Source of the DNA: Sinorhizobium glycinis
GTDB lineage: Bacteria > Pseudomonadota > Alphaproteobacteria > Rhizobiales > Rhizobiaceae
Reading direction: 5' to 3'
DNA length: 64,000 nucleotides
Assembly: GCF_001651865.1 (NCBI RefSeq)
Contig: NZ_LPUX01000055.1
Location: forward strand, 372,001-436,000
This document shows, piece after piece, positions 1 through 9,870 of the stretch. The notes beneath the pieces are model-generated. The model worked only from the letters and a program-made list of their open reading frames with translations. It searched no databases and was not told the DNA's origin. Position 1 is the first letter of the stretch, and every line of letters begins with the position of its first letter. Made by a program: the position numbers and the translations under genes.

Positions 1-891
<891 letters not shown>

Positions 892-938
892 GTAACTGTC
901 TCCGGCCGCCGGCGAAGGCGGCTTTTCCACGAATTGAG

Positions 939-967
939 GGGACCGCGAAGCGAAGCCCCGCGGTCCC
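939..967 (-). other. Intercistronic hairpin after the binding-protein gene
   Basis: A perfect 9-bp stem (GGGACCGCG / CGCGGTCCC) with an 11-base loop lies 8 bp past the stop codon of the binding-protein gene. No T-run follows, so it is more likely an mRNA 3'-end stabiliser or partial terminator than a full stop. It would favour the binding protein over the ATPase. Confidence 0.6.
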
Positions 968-975
968 GCCGGGCT

Positions 976-2190
976 TTACTTGTATTGTTCGAGGTCGGCA
1001 GCCGCCTTTTTCAGGGCATCGGCGGGCTCGGCCTTGCCGGTGACGACCGACTGGACCATCTCGATCATCGTGTTCTGAAGTCCCTTATAGTCGGTGAAGA
1101 GGGGCTCCGGCCCGCCGAAGGAGATTCCGTCGATGAATGGTTTCCAATATGGGTTGGCCGCAACCATATCGTCGACCGCCTTGCCCGGACGAAGCGGCGT
1201 CAGGCCTTCCTGCGCCTCGTAGATCGGCTGGTTCTCAGGATTGGTGAGGAATTTGGCGAATTCGATCGCCTTTTCTTCAACGCCCGTACCGCTGAAGACG
1301 GCAAGGCTGTCGGTGATCAACAGCGTGCCCGGCCCCTTGGCGCTCGGCCCGAGCGGCAGCGGCGCAACGCCCCAGTCGATCTTCGTTTCCTTGAGGCGGT
1401 TCACCGCGCCGACCGACGCATGGATCATCCCGAGCTTGCCGTCGAGGAAGATTGCCCTGACCTCGTTCTGCTCATAGGAGGTCGGCCCCTCCTCGGCATA
1501 GGGAACGATATCCTTCAGCGCTGTCAGCGCCTCGAGGTTCTCCTTGCTGTCGAAGGTGATGTTGCCGCTGGCGTCGATCACCGAACCATTGTTCGTGTAA
1601 ACCCAATGCAGGAACTGGTGCATGGTGTTGTCGAAGGTCTTGGCGACAACGCCGAAGCCCGCAGTTCCGGTCTTCTCCTTGATCGTCTTGGCGTATTCGA
1701 GCTCTTCCGCCCAGGTCTGCGGCGGCTTTTCCGGGTCGAGACCAGCCTGCTTGAAGAGCGCCTTATTCCAGTACAGCGACTTGGTGGAAAAGGCGACCGG
1801 AACGCCCCATTGCTTGCCGTCGGTCGTCACCGTGTCCATGATGAAGGGGTAATAGGATTTCTTCTCCTCGTCCGTGAAGGGGATCGGCACGATCAGTTCG
1901 TTCTGAGCGAATTCCTTGAGCGTGCGCGAGCCGACATAGGCGAGCGCCACAGGCGTGCCAGAGGCGGCAAGCGTCGTCACCTTGTCCTGGCACTGGCCCC
2001 AGCCGACCACTTCCGAGGCGATCTTGTAACCGGGATTGGCTTCTTCCCATTTCTTGATGAAGTCGGCATGGGCCGGCTGCATCTTGTCGCCGCAGGCGAG
2101 GAAGGTGATCTCGGTGTCGGCGAGCGCCGGCAGGGCCGTCGTGGCGAGAAGCGCGAAAGTTCCGGCAATCAATGAGGCATGCTTTGTCAT
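976..2190 (-). CDS. Extracellular solute-binding protein family 1 (sugar ABC transporter)
   Basis: This is the periplasmic receptor that delivers a sugar or sugar derivative to the permeases of this operon. It has 404 residues, as usual for CUT1 binding proteins. A Sec signal peptide is clear: MTKHASLIAGTFALLATTAL followed by an Ala-Asp cleavage region near residue 24. The mature protein opens with a beta strand (TEITFLACG) and carries the typical block FLTNPENQPIY near residue 310. A GGGGAAC ribosome site precedes the ATG. The gene lies 36 bp after a permease and before the UgpC-type ATPase. The substrate cannot be read from the sequence; the oxidoreductase that starts the operon suggests a polyol, inositol-like or modified sugar. 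Confidence 0.9.
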   Translation of the reverse strand: MTKHASLIAGTFALLATTALPALADTEITFLACGDKMQPAHADFIKKWEEANPGYKIASEVVGWGQCQDKVTTLAASGTPVALAYVGSRTLKEFAQNELIVPIPFTDEEKKSYYPFIMDTVTTDGKQWGVPVAFSTKSLYWNKALFKQAGLDPEKPPQTWAEELEYAKTIKEKTGTAGFGVVAKTFDNTMHQFLHWVYTNNGSVIDASGNITFDSKENLEALTALKDIVPYAEEGPTSYEQNEVRAIFLDGKLGMIHASVGAVNRLKETKIDWGVAPLPLGPSAKGPGTLLITDSLAVFSGTGVEEKAIEFAKFLTNPENQPIYEAQEGLTPLRPGKAVDDMVAANPYWKPFIDGISFGGPEPLFTDYKGLQNTMIEMVQSVVTGKAEPADALKKAAADLEQYK

Positions 2191-2226
2191 GGTAGTTCCC
2201 CTCGCTTGTGAGCTCGTTGTTGCGGA

Positions 2227-3084
2227 TTACTGTTTCACGGCGCCGGCTGTCAGGCCCGCGACGAGATAGCGTTGCATCAGGAAGATAAGGACGACGGCCG
2301 GCGCGATGCCGACGAAACTCGCCGCCATGAGTTCGTTCCAGACGACTTCCTGCCGGCCGAAATAGGCATAGAGGCCGATCGGCAGGGGCATGTATTCGGT
2401 CTTCGAGTTGAAGGTCAGCGCGAAGATGAATTGCTGGGCGTAGGAGCCGATGAAGGTGGTGATCGCGACGACGGTGATGCCGGGCATGGCGATCGGCAGG
2501 ATGACGCGGCGCAGCGTATAGAAATGGCTTGCCCCGTCGACGAAGGCAGCCTCGTCGAGTTCCCGGGGGATCCGCATCATGTAGGTACGCAACAGCCAGA
2601 TGCCCGAGGGAATGAGGAAGGCGACGCCCGGCACGATCATCGCGAAATAGGTGTTGAGCACGCCGAAACTGCGCATCAGCCGGAAGAGCGGGATGAGCAG
2701 CACGGCGCCCGAGAACATGTTGACCGCCAGAAAAGCTGCGAGCAGCGCGCCGCTGCCGCGAAACCTGAAGCGGGCAAAGGCGTAGGCCGAAGGCACGACC
2801 AGCACGAGCACGACTGCCGTCACGATCGTGGAGATGAAGAAGGAATTGAAGATGTATCGGGCGAAACCCGGCACGCTCACCCACATGCTGCGGTAGGCGT
2901 CGAAGGATCCGTTCTGCGGCCAGAAGCGGTAGGGCGAGGAGAACAGAAGGCCGAGCGGCTTCAGCGATACGAGGAAGCCTTCGACGAAGGGGGAAAGAAT
3001 GAAGCTCAGGAAGACGAAGATGCCCGCATAGATGCCGACCAGTTCGTACCAGCGATAGCGGTTGATCATGGCTGGCTGGCTCAT
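2227..3084 (-). CDS. Sugar ABC transporter permease, MalG/UgpE type
   Basis: This inner-membrane permease is one of a heterodimeric pair in a CUT1 importer. The 285 residues contain about six hydrophobic segments, starting with residues 15-35. The cytoplasmic EAA loop that docks on the ATPase is visible as EAAFVDGASHFYTLRRVILP around residues 175-195. Its start codon overlaps the end of the partner permease (3081-3084, ATGA), so translation is probably coupled. The C-terminal position in the pair and the sequence pattern fit MalG/UgpE. Confidence 0.9.
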   Translation of the reverse strand: MSQPAMINRYRWYELVGIYAGIFVFLSFILSPFVEGFLVSLKPLGLLFSSPYRFWPQNGSFDAYRSMWVSVPGFARYIFNSFFISTIVTAVVLVLVVPSAYAFARFRFRGSGALLAAFLAVNMFSGAVLLIPLFRLMRSFGVLNTYFAMIVPGVAFLIPSGIWLLRTYMMRIPRELDEAAFVDGASHFYTLRRVILPIAMPGITVVAITTFIGSYAQQFIFALTFNSKTEYMPLPIGLYAYFGRQEVVWNELMAASFVGIAPAVVLIFLMQRYLVAGLTAGAVKQ

Positions 3085-3965
3085 CGGCCCTCTCCCGAGG
3101 CAAGACGGTGCGTGACGCGGAAATAGGCGATGCAGAAGATCGACAGGAAGATGCAGATCAGCACGGCGCGGGCTGCGCCCTCGCCGTATTTCTTCGAGCC
3201 GATCGCCGTCCGGTAGGTGTCGATGATCATCGTCGTCGTGTCGCCGTTCGGGCCGCCCTGGGTGAGAATCCAGATGATGTCGAAGGAGTTGAAGGTGGCG
3301 ATCAGCGACAGCATCGACATGGTGATCATCGACGGGACGAGAAGCGGCAGGGTGATGCGCCGGAAGCGGTAGAAGCGCCCTGCCCCGTCCGTCCAGGCGG
3401 CCTCGTAGAGATCCTGCGGGATCGCCTGCATCGAAGCGAGCATGTAGAGCGTCACCATCGGCACGCCGATCCAGACGTCGGTGATGATCGTTGCCCAGAA
3501 GGCGGTCGAGCCATGCGCGAGGAAGGCGACCGGGCCGTCCACCAGGCCCCAGTTCTGCAGCATGCCGGAGATCATTCCGAACTGGCCGTTATACATCCAG
3601 CCCCACATGAAGATGCCGATCGCCATCGGCACGATCCATGGCGGCATGGTCAGCACGCGAAACAGCGCCCGCCCCGGCACGGCGGCATTCAGCATCACCG
3701 CACCGAAGGTGCCGATGATCATCTTGATCGCCACCGAAAAGGCGGTCCAGACGAAGGTCCGGACGATCACTTCCGCAAAGGTAGCGTTGAAAATCTTGTC
3801 GTAATTGGCTGTGCCGACCCATTTGGTCGTCTTCTTCAGCGAGGCGTCCGTGAACGACAGGATGAACGTATCGACCAGCGGATAGGCGACGATCACAGAG
3901 ACGTAGAGAACGGCCGGAAGGAGCAGGATCCAGGCGAAGATGACGGTGCTGCGGCGAACACTCAT
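3081..3965 (-). CDS. Sugar ABC transporter permease, MalF/UgpA type
   Basis: This is the first permease subunit of the CUT1 importer, with 294 residues and about six transmembrane segments. The first runs over residues 8-30 (FAWILLLPAVLYVSVIVAYP). The EAA loop reads EAAWTDGAGRFYRFRRITLP, at about residues 185-205. It follows the oxidoreductase gene by 14 bp and overlaps the next permease by 4 bp, so it is part of one transcript with them. Confidence 0.9.
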   Translation of the reverse strand: MSVRRSTVIFAWILLLPAVLYVSVIVAYPLVDTFILSFTDASLKKTTKWVGTANYDKIFNATFAEVIVRTFVWTAFSVAIKMIIGTFGAVMLNAAVPGRALFRVLTMPPWIVPMAIGIFMWGWMYNGQFGMISGMLQNWGLVDGPVAFLAHGSTAFWATIITDVWIGVPMVTLYMLASMQAIPQDLYEAAWTDGAGRFYRFRRITLPLLVPSMITMSMLSLIATFNSFDIIWILTQGGPNGDTTTMIIDTYRTAIGSKKYGEGAARAVLICIFLSIFCIAYFRVTHRLASGEGR

Positions 3966-3979
3966 GCCCCTCCCCCCCG

Positions 3980-5140
3980 TCAGGCCGCACGGGCGTGCAG
4001 GGCTTCGTCGAAGCGATCCCAGAGCGGCCTGAGATCGACCACCTGCCGCTTCATGCGCGCTTCGTCCATGGAAAGCGCAAGGATGCCCGCTTCCAGCGCA
4101 TCGAGCGGCGAGACAGGCAGCGGGCCACTGTGCCGGACATGGGCGATGATCTCGGCCGCCATCTGCTCGTCCGCTCCATAGTGCTGCGAGAGCGCCGTCT
4201 CCTTGGCGTAGCGCTTCTCGACCACCTTCCTGCCGGAAAGCACCTCGTGAACGTCGAGGTAACCGCGGATGAAGTCGCCTTCCGCCATGCCGCGCGACCC
4301 CATCACGCAGAAGCGGCGGAACTGGTCCGGAACGTTGAGGTTGGTGTGGAAGTTCATTGCGACGCCGTTGGCGTATTCGATGATCGCCACCTGATAGTCG
4401 ATGATGTCGCCGTCGCTATCGAAGACCTTGTCGGACCCTAGCCAGCCGCTCGGCTTGCGGTGGAAGAGCTGCAGGTCGTTGACGCCGTCGCGGGCCGGAT
4501 CATTGGCAGGGGTGAAGCTCTTGCGCCCGCCGAAACTCGCTACCCGCTCCGGCCGGGCGCCGACGACGCCATTGTAGAGGTCGAGGTCATGGCAGCATTT
4601 CTCGAGCATGAAGCTGCCGGCATAGCGTCCGTAGCGGCGCCAGTCGCGCATGAAGAAGGCGCCGTGATAGGGTTCGATGTGCTCGGCCGCCTCGATCGAA
4701 ACGATCTCGCCGAGCGTCCCCGCCGCCTGGGCGGCGCGAAGGTCGCGATACATCGGCGCGTAGCGCAGCACGAGGCCGACCATCAGCCGATCGGGACCGT
4801 GTTTCGCCAGAAGAGCGGCAAGTTCAACGCTCTGTTCGATCGTGCTGACGATCGGTTTCTCGCAGAAGACCTTGAGACCCGCTTCCAGGCCGATGCGGAT
4901 ATGCTCGAGATGCATGTGGTTCGGAGAGCCGATCATCAGCAGGTCGAGGCGCTCGCCGGCGATCAGTTGCTCGGGCGTGGCATAGGCCTTTCCCGCCGAA
5001 ATGCCTTTTTCCGAAAGCGTCGCAAGGCCGGCCGGGGCGGGGTCGACATAGCCGGCGATCTCGAAGCTTTCGTCGATGGCCTTGAAGACATAGCCCAGAT
5101 ATCCGAGACGGAATCCGAGTCCGATTATCCCGATCTTCAT
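3980..5140 (-). CDS. Gfo/Idh/MocA family NAD(P)-dependent oxidoreductase
   Basis: This is a cytoplasmic dehydrogenase of 386 residues. Enzymes of this family oxidise a hydroxyl of inositols, sugars or amino sugars. The N-terminal Rossmann fold begins MKIGIIGLGFRLG. The family motif EKPI occurs near residue 95, and a conserved catalytic-type segment, EKCCHDLDLYN with a His-Asp pair, near residue 180. It is the first gene of the operon, 14 bp ahead of the permeases, so it probably acts on the imported compound. A weak ribosome site (GGGA) precedes the ATG. The exact substrate is not visible. Confidence 0.85.
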   Translation of the reverse strand: MKIGIIGLGFRLGYLGYVFKAIDESFEIAGYVDPAPAGLATLSEKGISAGKAYATPEQLIAGERLDLLMIGSPNHMHLEHIRIGLEAGLKVFCEKPIVSTIEQSVELAALLAKHGPDRLMVGLVLRYAPMYRDLRAAQAAGTLGEIVSIEAAEHIEPYHGAFFMRDWRRYGRYAGSFMLEKCCHDLDLYNGVVGARPERVASFGGRKSFTPANDPARDGVNDLQLFHRKPSGWLGSDKVFDSDGDIIDYQVAIIEYANGVAMNFHTNLNVPDQFRRFCVMGSRGMAEGDFIRGYLDVHEVLSGRKVVEKRYAKETALSQHYGADEQMAAEIIAHVRHSGPLPVSPLDALEAGILALSMDEARMKRQVVDLRPLWDRFDEALHARAA

Positions 5141-5198
5141 GCTGATGCCGTTCCCGTCTCGTAATTTATTTTCGCAGACTGGGATAGATTTTGCGGCA

Positions 5199-5248
5199 CG
5201 TCAACAAAAATTCGGTCATTCTGAGAAATTGTGAAATTCATTTTCACA
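5199..5248 (-). promoter_or_regulatory. Candidate promoter and operator of the sugar-transport operon
   Basis: The 160-bp region upstream of the oxidoreductase gene contains a perfect inverted repeat TGTGAAA-N5-TTTCACA at 5230-5248. Nearer the gene, TTGACG on the minus strand (5199-5204) could be the -35 box, but the -10 box is not clear. The dyad has the size and shape of an operator for a sugar-responsive regulator (RpiR, LacI or GntR type). No such regulator gene lies next to this operon in the window. Confidence 0.45.
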
Positions 5249-5302
5249 TGCGCAGAGAAGCCACGTTTTCCCGGTCGGCGGCCCCGTCAGGCAAGGGTTC
5301 GG

Positions 5303-6040
5303 TTACGCGTTGGTGCGTCCTGCAAGGGCACGCTCCAATGCCTGAAGCGCATCATGGATGAGGACGGCAAGCGCCGCGACGATAAGCCCGCCCTGCAGGA
5401 CAAAGGCGAGATTGTTCGACTGCAGCCCGGCGATGATGACCTCGCCGAGCGTCTTGGCGGCAACGGTCGAGCCGATCGTTGCCGTTGCGAGGCCGATCAC
5501 GACGGAAAGCCGGATGCCGGTGAGGATCACCGGCATGGCCAGGGGAAGCTCGATCTGCATGAGCCTCTGGCGCTCGGTCATGCCGGCGCCGCGGGCGGCC
5601 TCGGTTACGGCCGGCGGCAGTGTCGTCAGCCCTGTCACGGCATTCTCGAAAATCGGCAGCAGCCCATAGAGAAAAAGAGCGATCAGCGTCGGCTTCTCGC
5701 CGAAGCCGAAGATCGGAACCGCGAGCGCCAGCACCGCCACCGGCGGAAAGGTCTGGCCGATATTCACGAGGCTGCGCGACAGCGGCAGGAATTCGGCGCC
5801 CGCCTCGCGCGTCACGAGGACCGCCAGCGACACGGCAATGACCGTCGCTGCAAACGTCGCGACGAACACGGTTCGTAGGTGGAGGAGCGTCAGCCAGAAA
5901 AGGCTGCCCCTGTTGTAGACCGCCGGGGCGTTCTCCTGCACCAGCGGCTTGAGCAGCGGCTCGAACCAGCCAGGCTGCAGGAGAAAGGCCAGCAACAGAA
6001 GGAACACCGCCAGCCGCAGGAGCGTGGGCAGCGACGCCAT
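5303..6040 (-). CDS. yehW: Osmoprotectant ABC transporter permease, YehW-like
   Basis: This is the short permease of a glycine-betaine/choline-type importer: 245 residues, against 243 in E. coli YehW. The start is the ATG at 6040 (MASLPTLLRLAVFLLLLAF), which overlaps the TGA of the ATPase gene as TGATG. Five or six membrane segments are seen, with the OpuBB-type block GQTFPPVAVLALAVPIFGFG and an EAA-like loop EAARGAGMTERQRLMQIELP. The gene order SBP-permease-ATPase-permease is that of yehZYXW/osmUVWX. Confidence 0.85.
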   Translation of the reverse strand: MASLPTLLRLAVFLLLLAFLLQPGWFEPLLKPLVQENAPAVYNRGSLFWLTLLHLRTVFVATFAATVIAVSLAVLVTREAGAEFLPLSRSLVNIGQTFPPVAVLALAVPIFGFGEKPTLIALFLYGLLPIFENAVTGLTTLPPAVTEAARGAGMTERQRLMQIELPLAMPVILTGIRLSVVIGLATATIGSTVAAKTLGEVIIAGLQSNNLAFVLQGGLIVAALAVLIHDALQALERALAGRTNA

Positions 6041-6978
6041 CACCGCGGCCTCGCGGCACGCTTCACCAGGCCATCGAGGCTGACCTTGCCGACGATGGCA
6101 CCATTCGCCGCCGCGACCGGCAAGGCGGACCGTCCGGACCACAGGAGTTCGGAGAGCGCCTCGCGCTGGCTGAGGGCCTCCGGTATCGGCGTGCCTTCGG
6201 CCGTGCCGGGCTCGACGGCATCGCCGGCCGTCTCGATGGCCAACAGGCGGAACGGCCGTTCGGTAGCGCCGATCAGTTCTTCGACGAAAGGTGTTGCGGG
6301 ACGCACCAGCATCTCGGCCGGTGTTCCATGTTGCACCACCTCGCCCTTGTCCATCACGGCGATCCGGTCGGCGAGATGGAAGGCTTCCTCCATGTCGTGG
6401 GTCACGAGGATGATCGTCGTGCCGAAGTGCTTCTGGATGGCGAGCAGGTCGTCCTGCGCCTTGGCGCGAATGATCGGGTCCAAGGCGCCGAAGGGTTCGT
6501 CCATCAGGAGCAGGTTCGGCTCCGCCGCAAGCGCCCGCGCGACGCCGACACGTTGCTGCTGGCCGCCGGAGAGCTCGTGCGGATAGCGCGGGCCGAAGAA
6601 ATCCGGATCGAGTTGGAAGAGCGTCAGCAGCTCTTCGACCTTCGCCTTGATCCGCCCCCTCTCCCAGCCGAGCAGCGTCGGCACGGTGGCGATGTTCTGG
6701 GCGACGGTGCGATGCGGAAAGAGGCCATGGCCCTGGATCGCATAGCCGATCCGGCGGCGCAGTTCGAATTCCGGCACCAGGCGATTGTCCTCGCCATCGA
6801 TCCGGATCATGCCGGAGGTCGGCTCGACCAGACGGTTGACCATCCTGATGAGCGTGGTCTTTCCCGAGCCCGAAGTCCCGACGATCACCGTGATCGTATG
6901 CGGCATCACGGCCAGAGAGACGTCGCTGACCACCTCCGTTTCGTCGTATCGTTTGGTGACGCGGTCGAATTCGATCAT
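6040..6978 (-). CDS. yehX: Osmoprotectant ABC transporter ATP-binding protein, YehX-like
   Basis: This is the ATPase of the osmoprotectant importer, with 312 residues (YehX 308). Walker A is GTSGSGKTT at residues 34-42, the signature LSGGQQQRV, and Walker B LLLMDEPFGALDP. The switch is THDMEEAF, and a C-terminal regulatory part shows only one weak CBS-like segment (SALPVAAANGAIVGKVSLDG). The start at 6978 overlaps the upstream permease by ATGA, and the end overlaps yehW, so all three genes are translationally coupled. Confidence 0.88.
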   Translation of the reverse strand: MIEFDRVTKRYDETEVVSDVSLAVMPHTITVIVGTSGSGKTTLIRMVNRLVEPTSGMIRIDGEDNRLVPEFELRRRIGYAIQGHGLFPHRTVAQNIATVPTLLGWERGRIKAKVEELLTLFQLDPDFFGPRYPHELSGGQQQRVGVARALAAEPNLLLMDEPFGALDPIIRAKAQDDLLAIQKHFGTTIILVTHDMEEAFHLADRIAVMDKGEVVQHGTPAEMLVRPATPFVEELIGATERPFRLLAIETAGDAVEPGTAEGTPIPEALSQREALSELLWSGRSALPVAAANGAIVGKVSLDGLVKRAARPR

Positions 6979-8174
6979 GCGGCCTTGCCCCGGCTGTGTT
7001 TGGGACCCGTCACTTCGATCAGCGCGTCGAGTACGATGGCGGCGGTAAAGGCGAGCACCACGGTCGGAACCGCGCCAAGAAGCACGAGATCCATGGCCGT
7101 CTGCCCTATGCCCTGAAAGACGAAGACGCCGAAGCCGCCGCCGCCGATGAGGGCGGCGATGGTGGCAAGTCCTATGTTCTGGACGAGCACGATGCGGATA
7201 CCGGCAAGGATGACCGGAAAAGCCAGAGGGAATTCGACCGTCACGAGCCGCTGCCACTCCGTCATGCCAAGGCCGCGTGCGGCATCATTGGCGGCGCGCG
7301 GCACGCCGGCGAGCCCGACGACCGTATTGGCGACCACCGGCAGCAGCGAATAGAGAAAAAGCGCCACGAAGGCGGGAGCGACGCCGATACCGCGGACGCC
7401 GATCGCTTCGGCGCCGGGAACATGTGCCGCGATCCAGCCGAGCGGCCCGATCAGAATACCGAAAAGGGCGATCGACGGAATTGTCTGGATGGCGTTCAGG
7501 ACATTCAACACGGCTGCCCGCAGCCGCTCGACGCGATGGCAGAGGATGCCGAGCGGCAGCCCGACGACTGTCGCCGCGACGAGCGATCCGAGCGCCAGCG
7601 TCAGGTGGCGGCCGGCCTCAGCCCAGAAGGTGTCGGCCCGGCTCGCATATTCCTTGAGGATCGAAAGTCCGTCCCATCGCCCCGTGGCGAGCATTGCACC
7701 GACCAGCGCCAGGGCGCCTGCGAGAAAAAGAAGCCGGAGGCCGGGTCCGGGATTCAGCCGGGTCAACGCGTCAGCCACCAGAAGCGCGAAGGCAAAGACG
7801 AGGACCCAGAAGCCGGAGGCCGGAGAGACGCGCGCATAGGCATTCTCCGCCGGCACCAGATTGCCGGCGCAGCTGCCTATCAGAAAGCCCAGGGCGAGGA
7901 GGGCCGCAAAGGCGGCCGCCATGCGAACGGGGACGGATGTCTTCAAAACCGCCACGACGATCGCGAACGTCACGAGCGCGAGAAGCCCGTAGCCGAGCGA
8001 GGGCGGCAAAGCTTCGAGGATCGCCTTACCTTCGCCCTGGACGATGCGGTTTGCCCGGAACGTCGCGAAAGGGGCCAGGAACGCGCCATAGACCGCAAGA
8101 GCCGCAATGATCACGCCGAGCTTATCGAAGGGTAAGGACCTGCGCTCTGTTTCCCGGATGACACCGATCGCCAT
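6975..8174 (-). CDS. yehY: Osmoprotectant ABC transporter permease, YehY-like (long form)
   Basis: This is the larger permease of the YehZYXW system, with 399 residues (YehY 385). It carries extra N-terminal membrane segments before the conserved permease domain. The conserved part includes NAIQTIPSIALFGILIGPLG and the EAA-like loop DAARGLGMTEWQRLVTVEFP. The ATG at 8174 (MAIGVIRETERR) is chosen. An upstream ATG at 8222 would place the start inside a strong hairpin (8203-8233), which makes it unlikely. The ribosome site before 8174 is weak. Confidence 0.85.
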   Translation of the reverse strand: MAIGVIRETERRSLPFDKLGVIIAALAVYGAFLAPFATFRANRIVQGEGKAILEALPPSLGYGLLALVTFAIVVAVLKTSVPVRMAAAFAALLALGFLIGSCAGNLVPAENAYARVSPASGFWVLVFAFALLVADALTRLNPGPGLRLLFLAGALALVGAMLATGRWDGLSILKEYASRADTFWAEAGRHLTLALGSLVAATVVGLPLGILCHRVERLRAAVLNVLNAIQTIPSIALFGILIGPLGWIAAHVPGAEAIGVRGIGVAPAFVALFLYSLLPVVANTVVGLAGVPRAANDAARGLGMTEWQRLVTVEFPLAFPVILAGIRIVLVQNIGLATIAALIGGGGFGVFVFQGIGQTAMDLVLLGAVPTVVLAFTAAIVLDALIEVTGPKHSRGKAA

Positions 8175-8202
8175 GAAATGATCCGCTCGACGACTGTCCG
8201 CA

Positions 8203-8233
8203 GGCGTTGCCCGATCCGGCATCGGACAACGCC
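8203..8233 (-). other. Strong intercistronic hairpin between osmF and yehY
   Basis: In the transcript GGCGTTGTCCGAT pairs with ATCGGGCAACGCC (13 bp with one G-U pair) around the 5-base loop GCCGG. It begins 10 bp past the osmF stop codon. No T-run follows. It probably protects the 3' end of the osmF message or limits read-through into yehY. Confidence 0.7.
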
Positions 8234-8243
8234 TATTGCCAGC

Positions 8244-9161
8244 CTACTTCAGGAAGCCGTTCTTCTTCAGAAAGTCCTCGGCGACGGCCTTTGCCGGCTC
8301 GCCGCCCACCTGCACGCGGCCATTGAGCTCCTGCAGCGTGACGAGGTCGAGCTTTTCGAAGACGGGTTTCAAGAGGCTCTCGATATTGGGATTCTCCTTC
8401 AGTACCGCTTCCCGGATGATCGGCGTCGGCTGGTAGACCGGCTGAACGTTCTTGTCGTCCTCGAGAACGACGAGACCGGATGGCGCAATGCCGCCGTCGG
8501 TGCCGTAGACCATCGCCGCATTGGCGCCATTCGTCTGGTTCGCCGCCGCTGCGATGGTGGCGGCCGTATCGCCGCCCGACAGAGTAATGAGCTGCTCCGG
8601 TTTCAGCGTGAAGGCATAGGCCGTCTGGAAGGCCGGCAAGGCGGCGGCGGAGTTCACGAACTCAGACGACGCCGCCAGGATGACCTCGCCGCCGCCGGCA
8701 ACATATTTCCCGAAGTCCGAAAGCGTCTTGAGCTTGTTCTTCTCGGCCACCTCCTTGCGCAGCGCGATCGCCCAGGTGTTGTTGGCCGGCGAAGGTGTCA
8801 GCCAGACGATCTTGTTGGCGTCGTAGTCGAGCTCCTTTGCCAGCTCATAGCCCTTGGCGGCGTCTTTCCAGGCCGGATCGTCGGCCTTCTCGAAGAAGAA
8901 GGCGGCGTTTCCCGTATACTCCGGATAGAGGTCGATTTCGCCCGCAGTGATGGCTTTGCGAACGACGGGAGTGGCGCCAAGCTGGACGCGATCGGTGGTC
9001 TTGATGTCGTTGGCATTGAGGACGGCGAGAATGATGTTGCCGAGAACGCCGCCTTCCGTGTCGATCTTGGACGAAACCACGACGTCGGCCCTGGCCGCCG
9101 CGGAGGTCAGCGCAAAAGCGAGCGCCGTGCCGACAATTGTCTTCATCAGGGTCAGGCGCAT
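8244..9161 (-). CDS. osmF: Osmoprotectant-binding periplasmic protein, OsmF/YehZ-like
   Basis: This is the periplasmic receptor of the importer. OsmF-type proteins bind glycine betaine or choline-O-sulfate with low affinity. The protein has 305 residues, the same length as E. coli OsmF. The ATG at 9161 has a GGGAG site and gives a Sec signal (MRLTLMKTIVGTALAFALTS...ARA). The OpuAC-type pattern is visible: VVVSSKIDTEGGVLGNIIL, then AITAGEIDLYPEYTGNAAFF, the segment that contacts the ligand in this family. It is the first gene of the operon. Confidence 0.87.
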   Translation of the reverse strand: MRLTLMKTIVGTALAFALTSAAARADVVVSSKIDTEGGVLGNIILAVLNANDIKTTDRVQLGATPVVRKAITAGEIDLYPEYTGNAAFFFEKADDPAWKDAAKGYELAKELDYDANKIVWLTPSPANNTWAIALRKEVAEKNKLKTLSDFGKYVAGGGEVILAASSEFVNSAAALPAFQTAYAFTLKPEQLITLSGGDTAATIAAAANQTNGANAAMVYGTDGGIAPSGLVVLEDDKNVQPVYQPTPIIREAVLKENPNIESLLKPVFEKLDLVTLQELNGRVQVGGEPAKAVAEDFLKKNGFLK

Positions 9162-9408
9162 GATCGTCTCCCTCAATTGATCCACGACCGTCGCGGCTCT
9201 CCGCTGCGTCCGGCTAGAGCATCCATATATGTCAGGGTTCCGCAAAGAACAGAGCAAGGACCCCATAGGACTTATGGTTGAACTTCGGGATGCCCGAGGT
9301 CAAGCTACCTACTACCAGGTTGCAATCGACCGCGAAGTCGGACACTCTCTCGCTGGGTTCCCTTACGGCAGCAGCTCTTGTCCTTGAGAAACCAGTTCGG
9401 GGGATGTG

Positions 9409-9870
9409 ATGTCCGTCTACGTTCTTGCGCTTCTGATCGGCGTTGTGGCGGGCTTGCGGGTCATGACCGCGCCGGCGGCCGCCAGCATCGCCGCCGCGGC
9501 CGGCTGGCTACCCGTCGCCAATACTTGGGCGGCCTTTATGGGCTACCGCTTCACACCCTACATTTTCAGTCTGCTGGCGCTCGTCGAATACGTCACCGAC
9601 CAGCTCCCGAGCACGCCGAGCCGCAAGGTGCCGCAGCAATTCGGCGCCCGCATCGTCAGCGGCGGCTTCTGCGGCGCGGTGATTGGTACCGGCGCGGGCT
9701 CTCCGCTAGGCGGCGCCGTTGCCGGGATCGTTGGCGCAATCCTCGGGACGCTCGGCGGTTATGAAGCGCGCAAGCGCCTCGTTGCGATGATCGGCGGCAA
9801 GGACCTGCCGATCGCCCTCCTCGAAGACCTTGTCGCCATTCTGCTGGCGCTCTGGGTGGTGTCATCATGA
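9409..9870 (+). CDS. Small membrane protein, DUF4126-like
   Basis: A protein of 153 residues with three or four hydrophobic or Gly/Ala-rich segments: residues 2-30, 38-60, 85-115 and 138-153. The opening VLALLIGVVAGLRVMTAPAA and the Gly-rich middle resemble DUF4126 proteins, whose function is unknown. A GTG at 9406 is possible, but the ATG at 9409 sits better behind the GGGGG site. The stop codon overlaps the start of the flavoprotein gene (ATGA, 9867-9870), so the two are made together. This coupling suggests a membrane partner for the oxidoreductase, but no biochemical role is visible. Confidence 0.75.
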   Translation: MSVYVLALLIGVVAGLRVMTAPAAASIAAAAGWLPVANTWAAFMGYRFTPYIFSLLALVEYVTDQLPSTPSRKVPQQFGARIVSGGFCGAVIGTGAGSPLGGAVAGIVGAILGTLGGYEARKRLVAMIGGKDLPIALLEDLVAILLALWVVSS

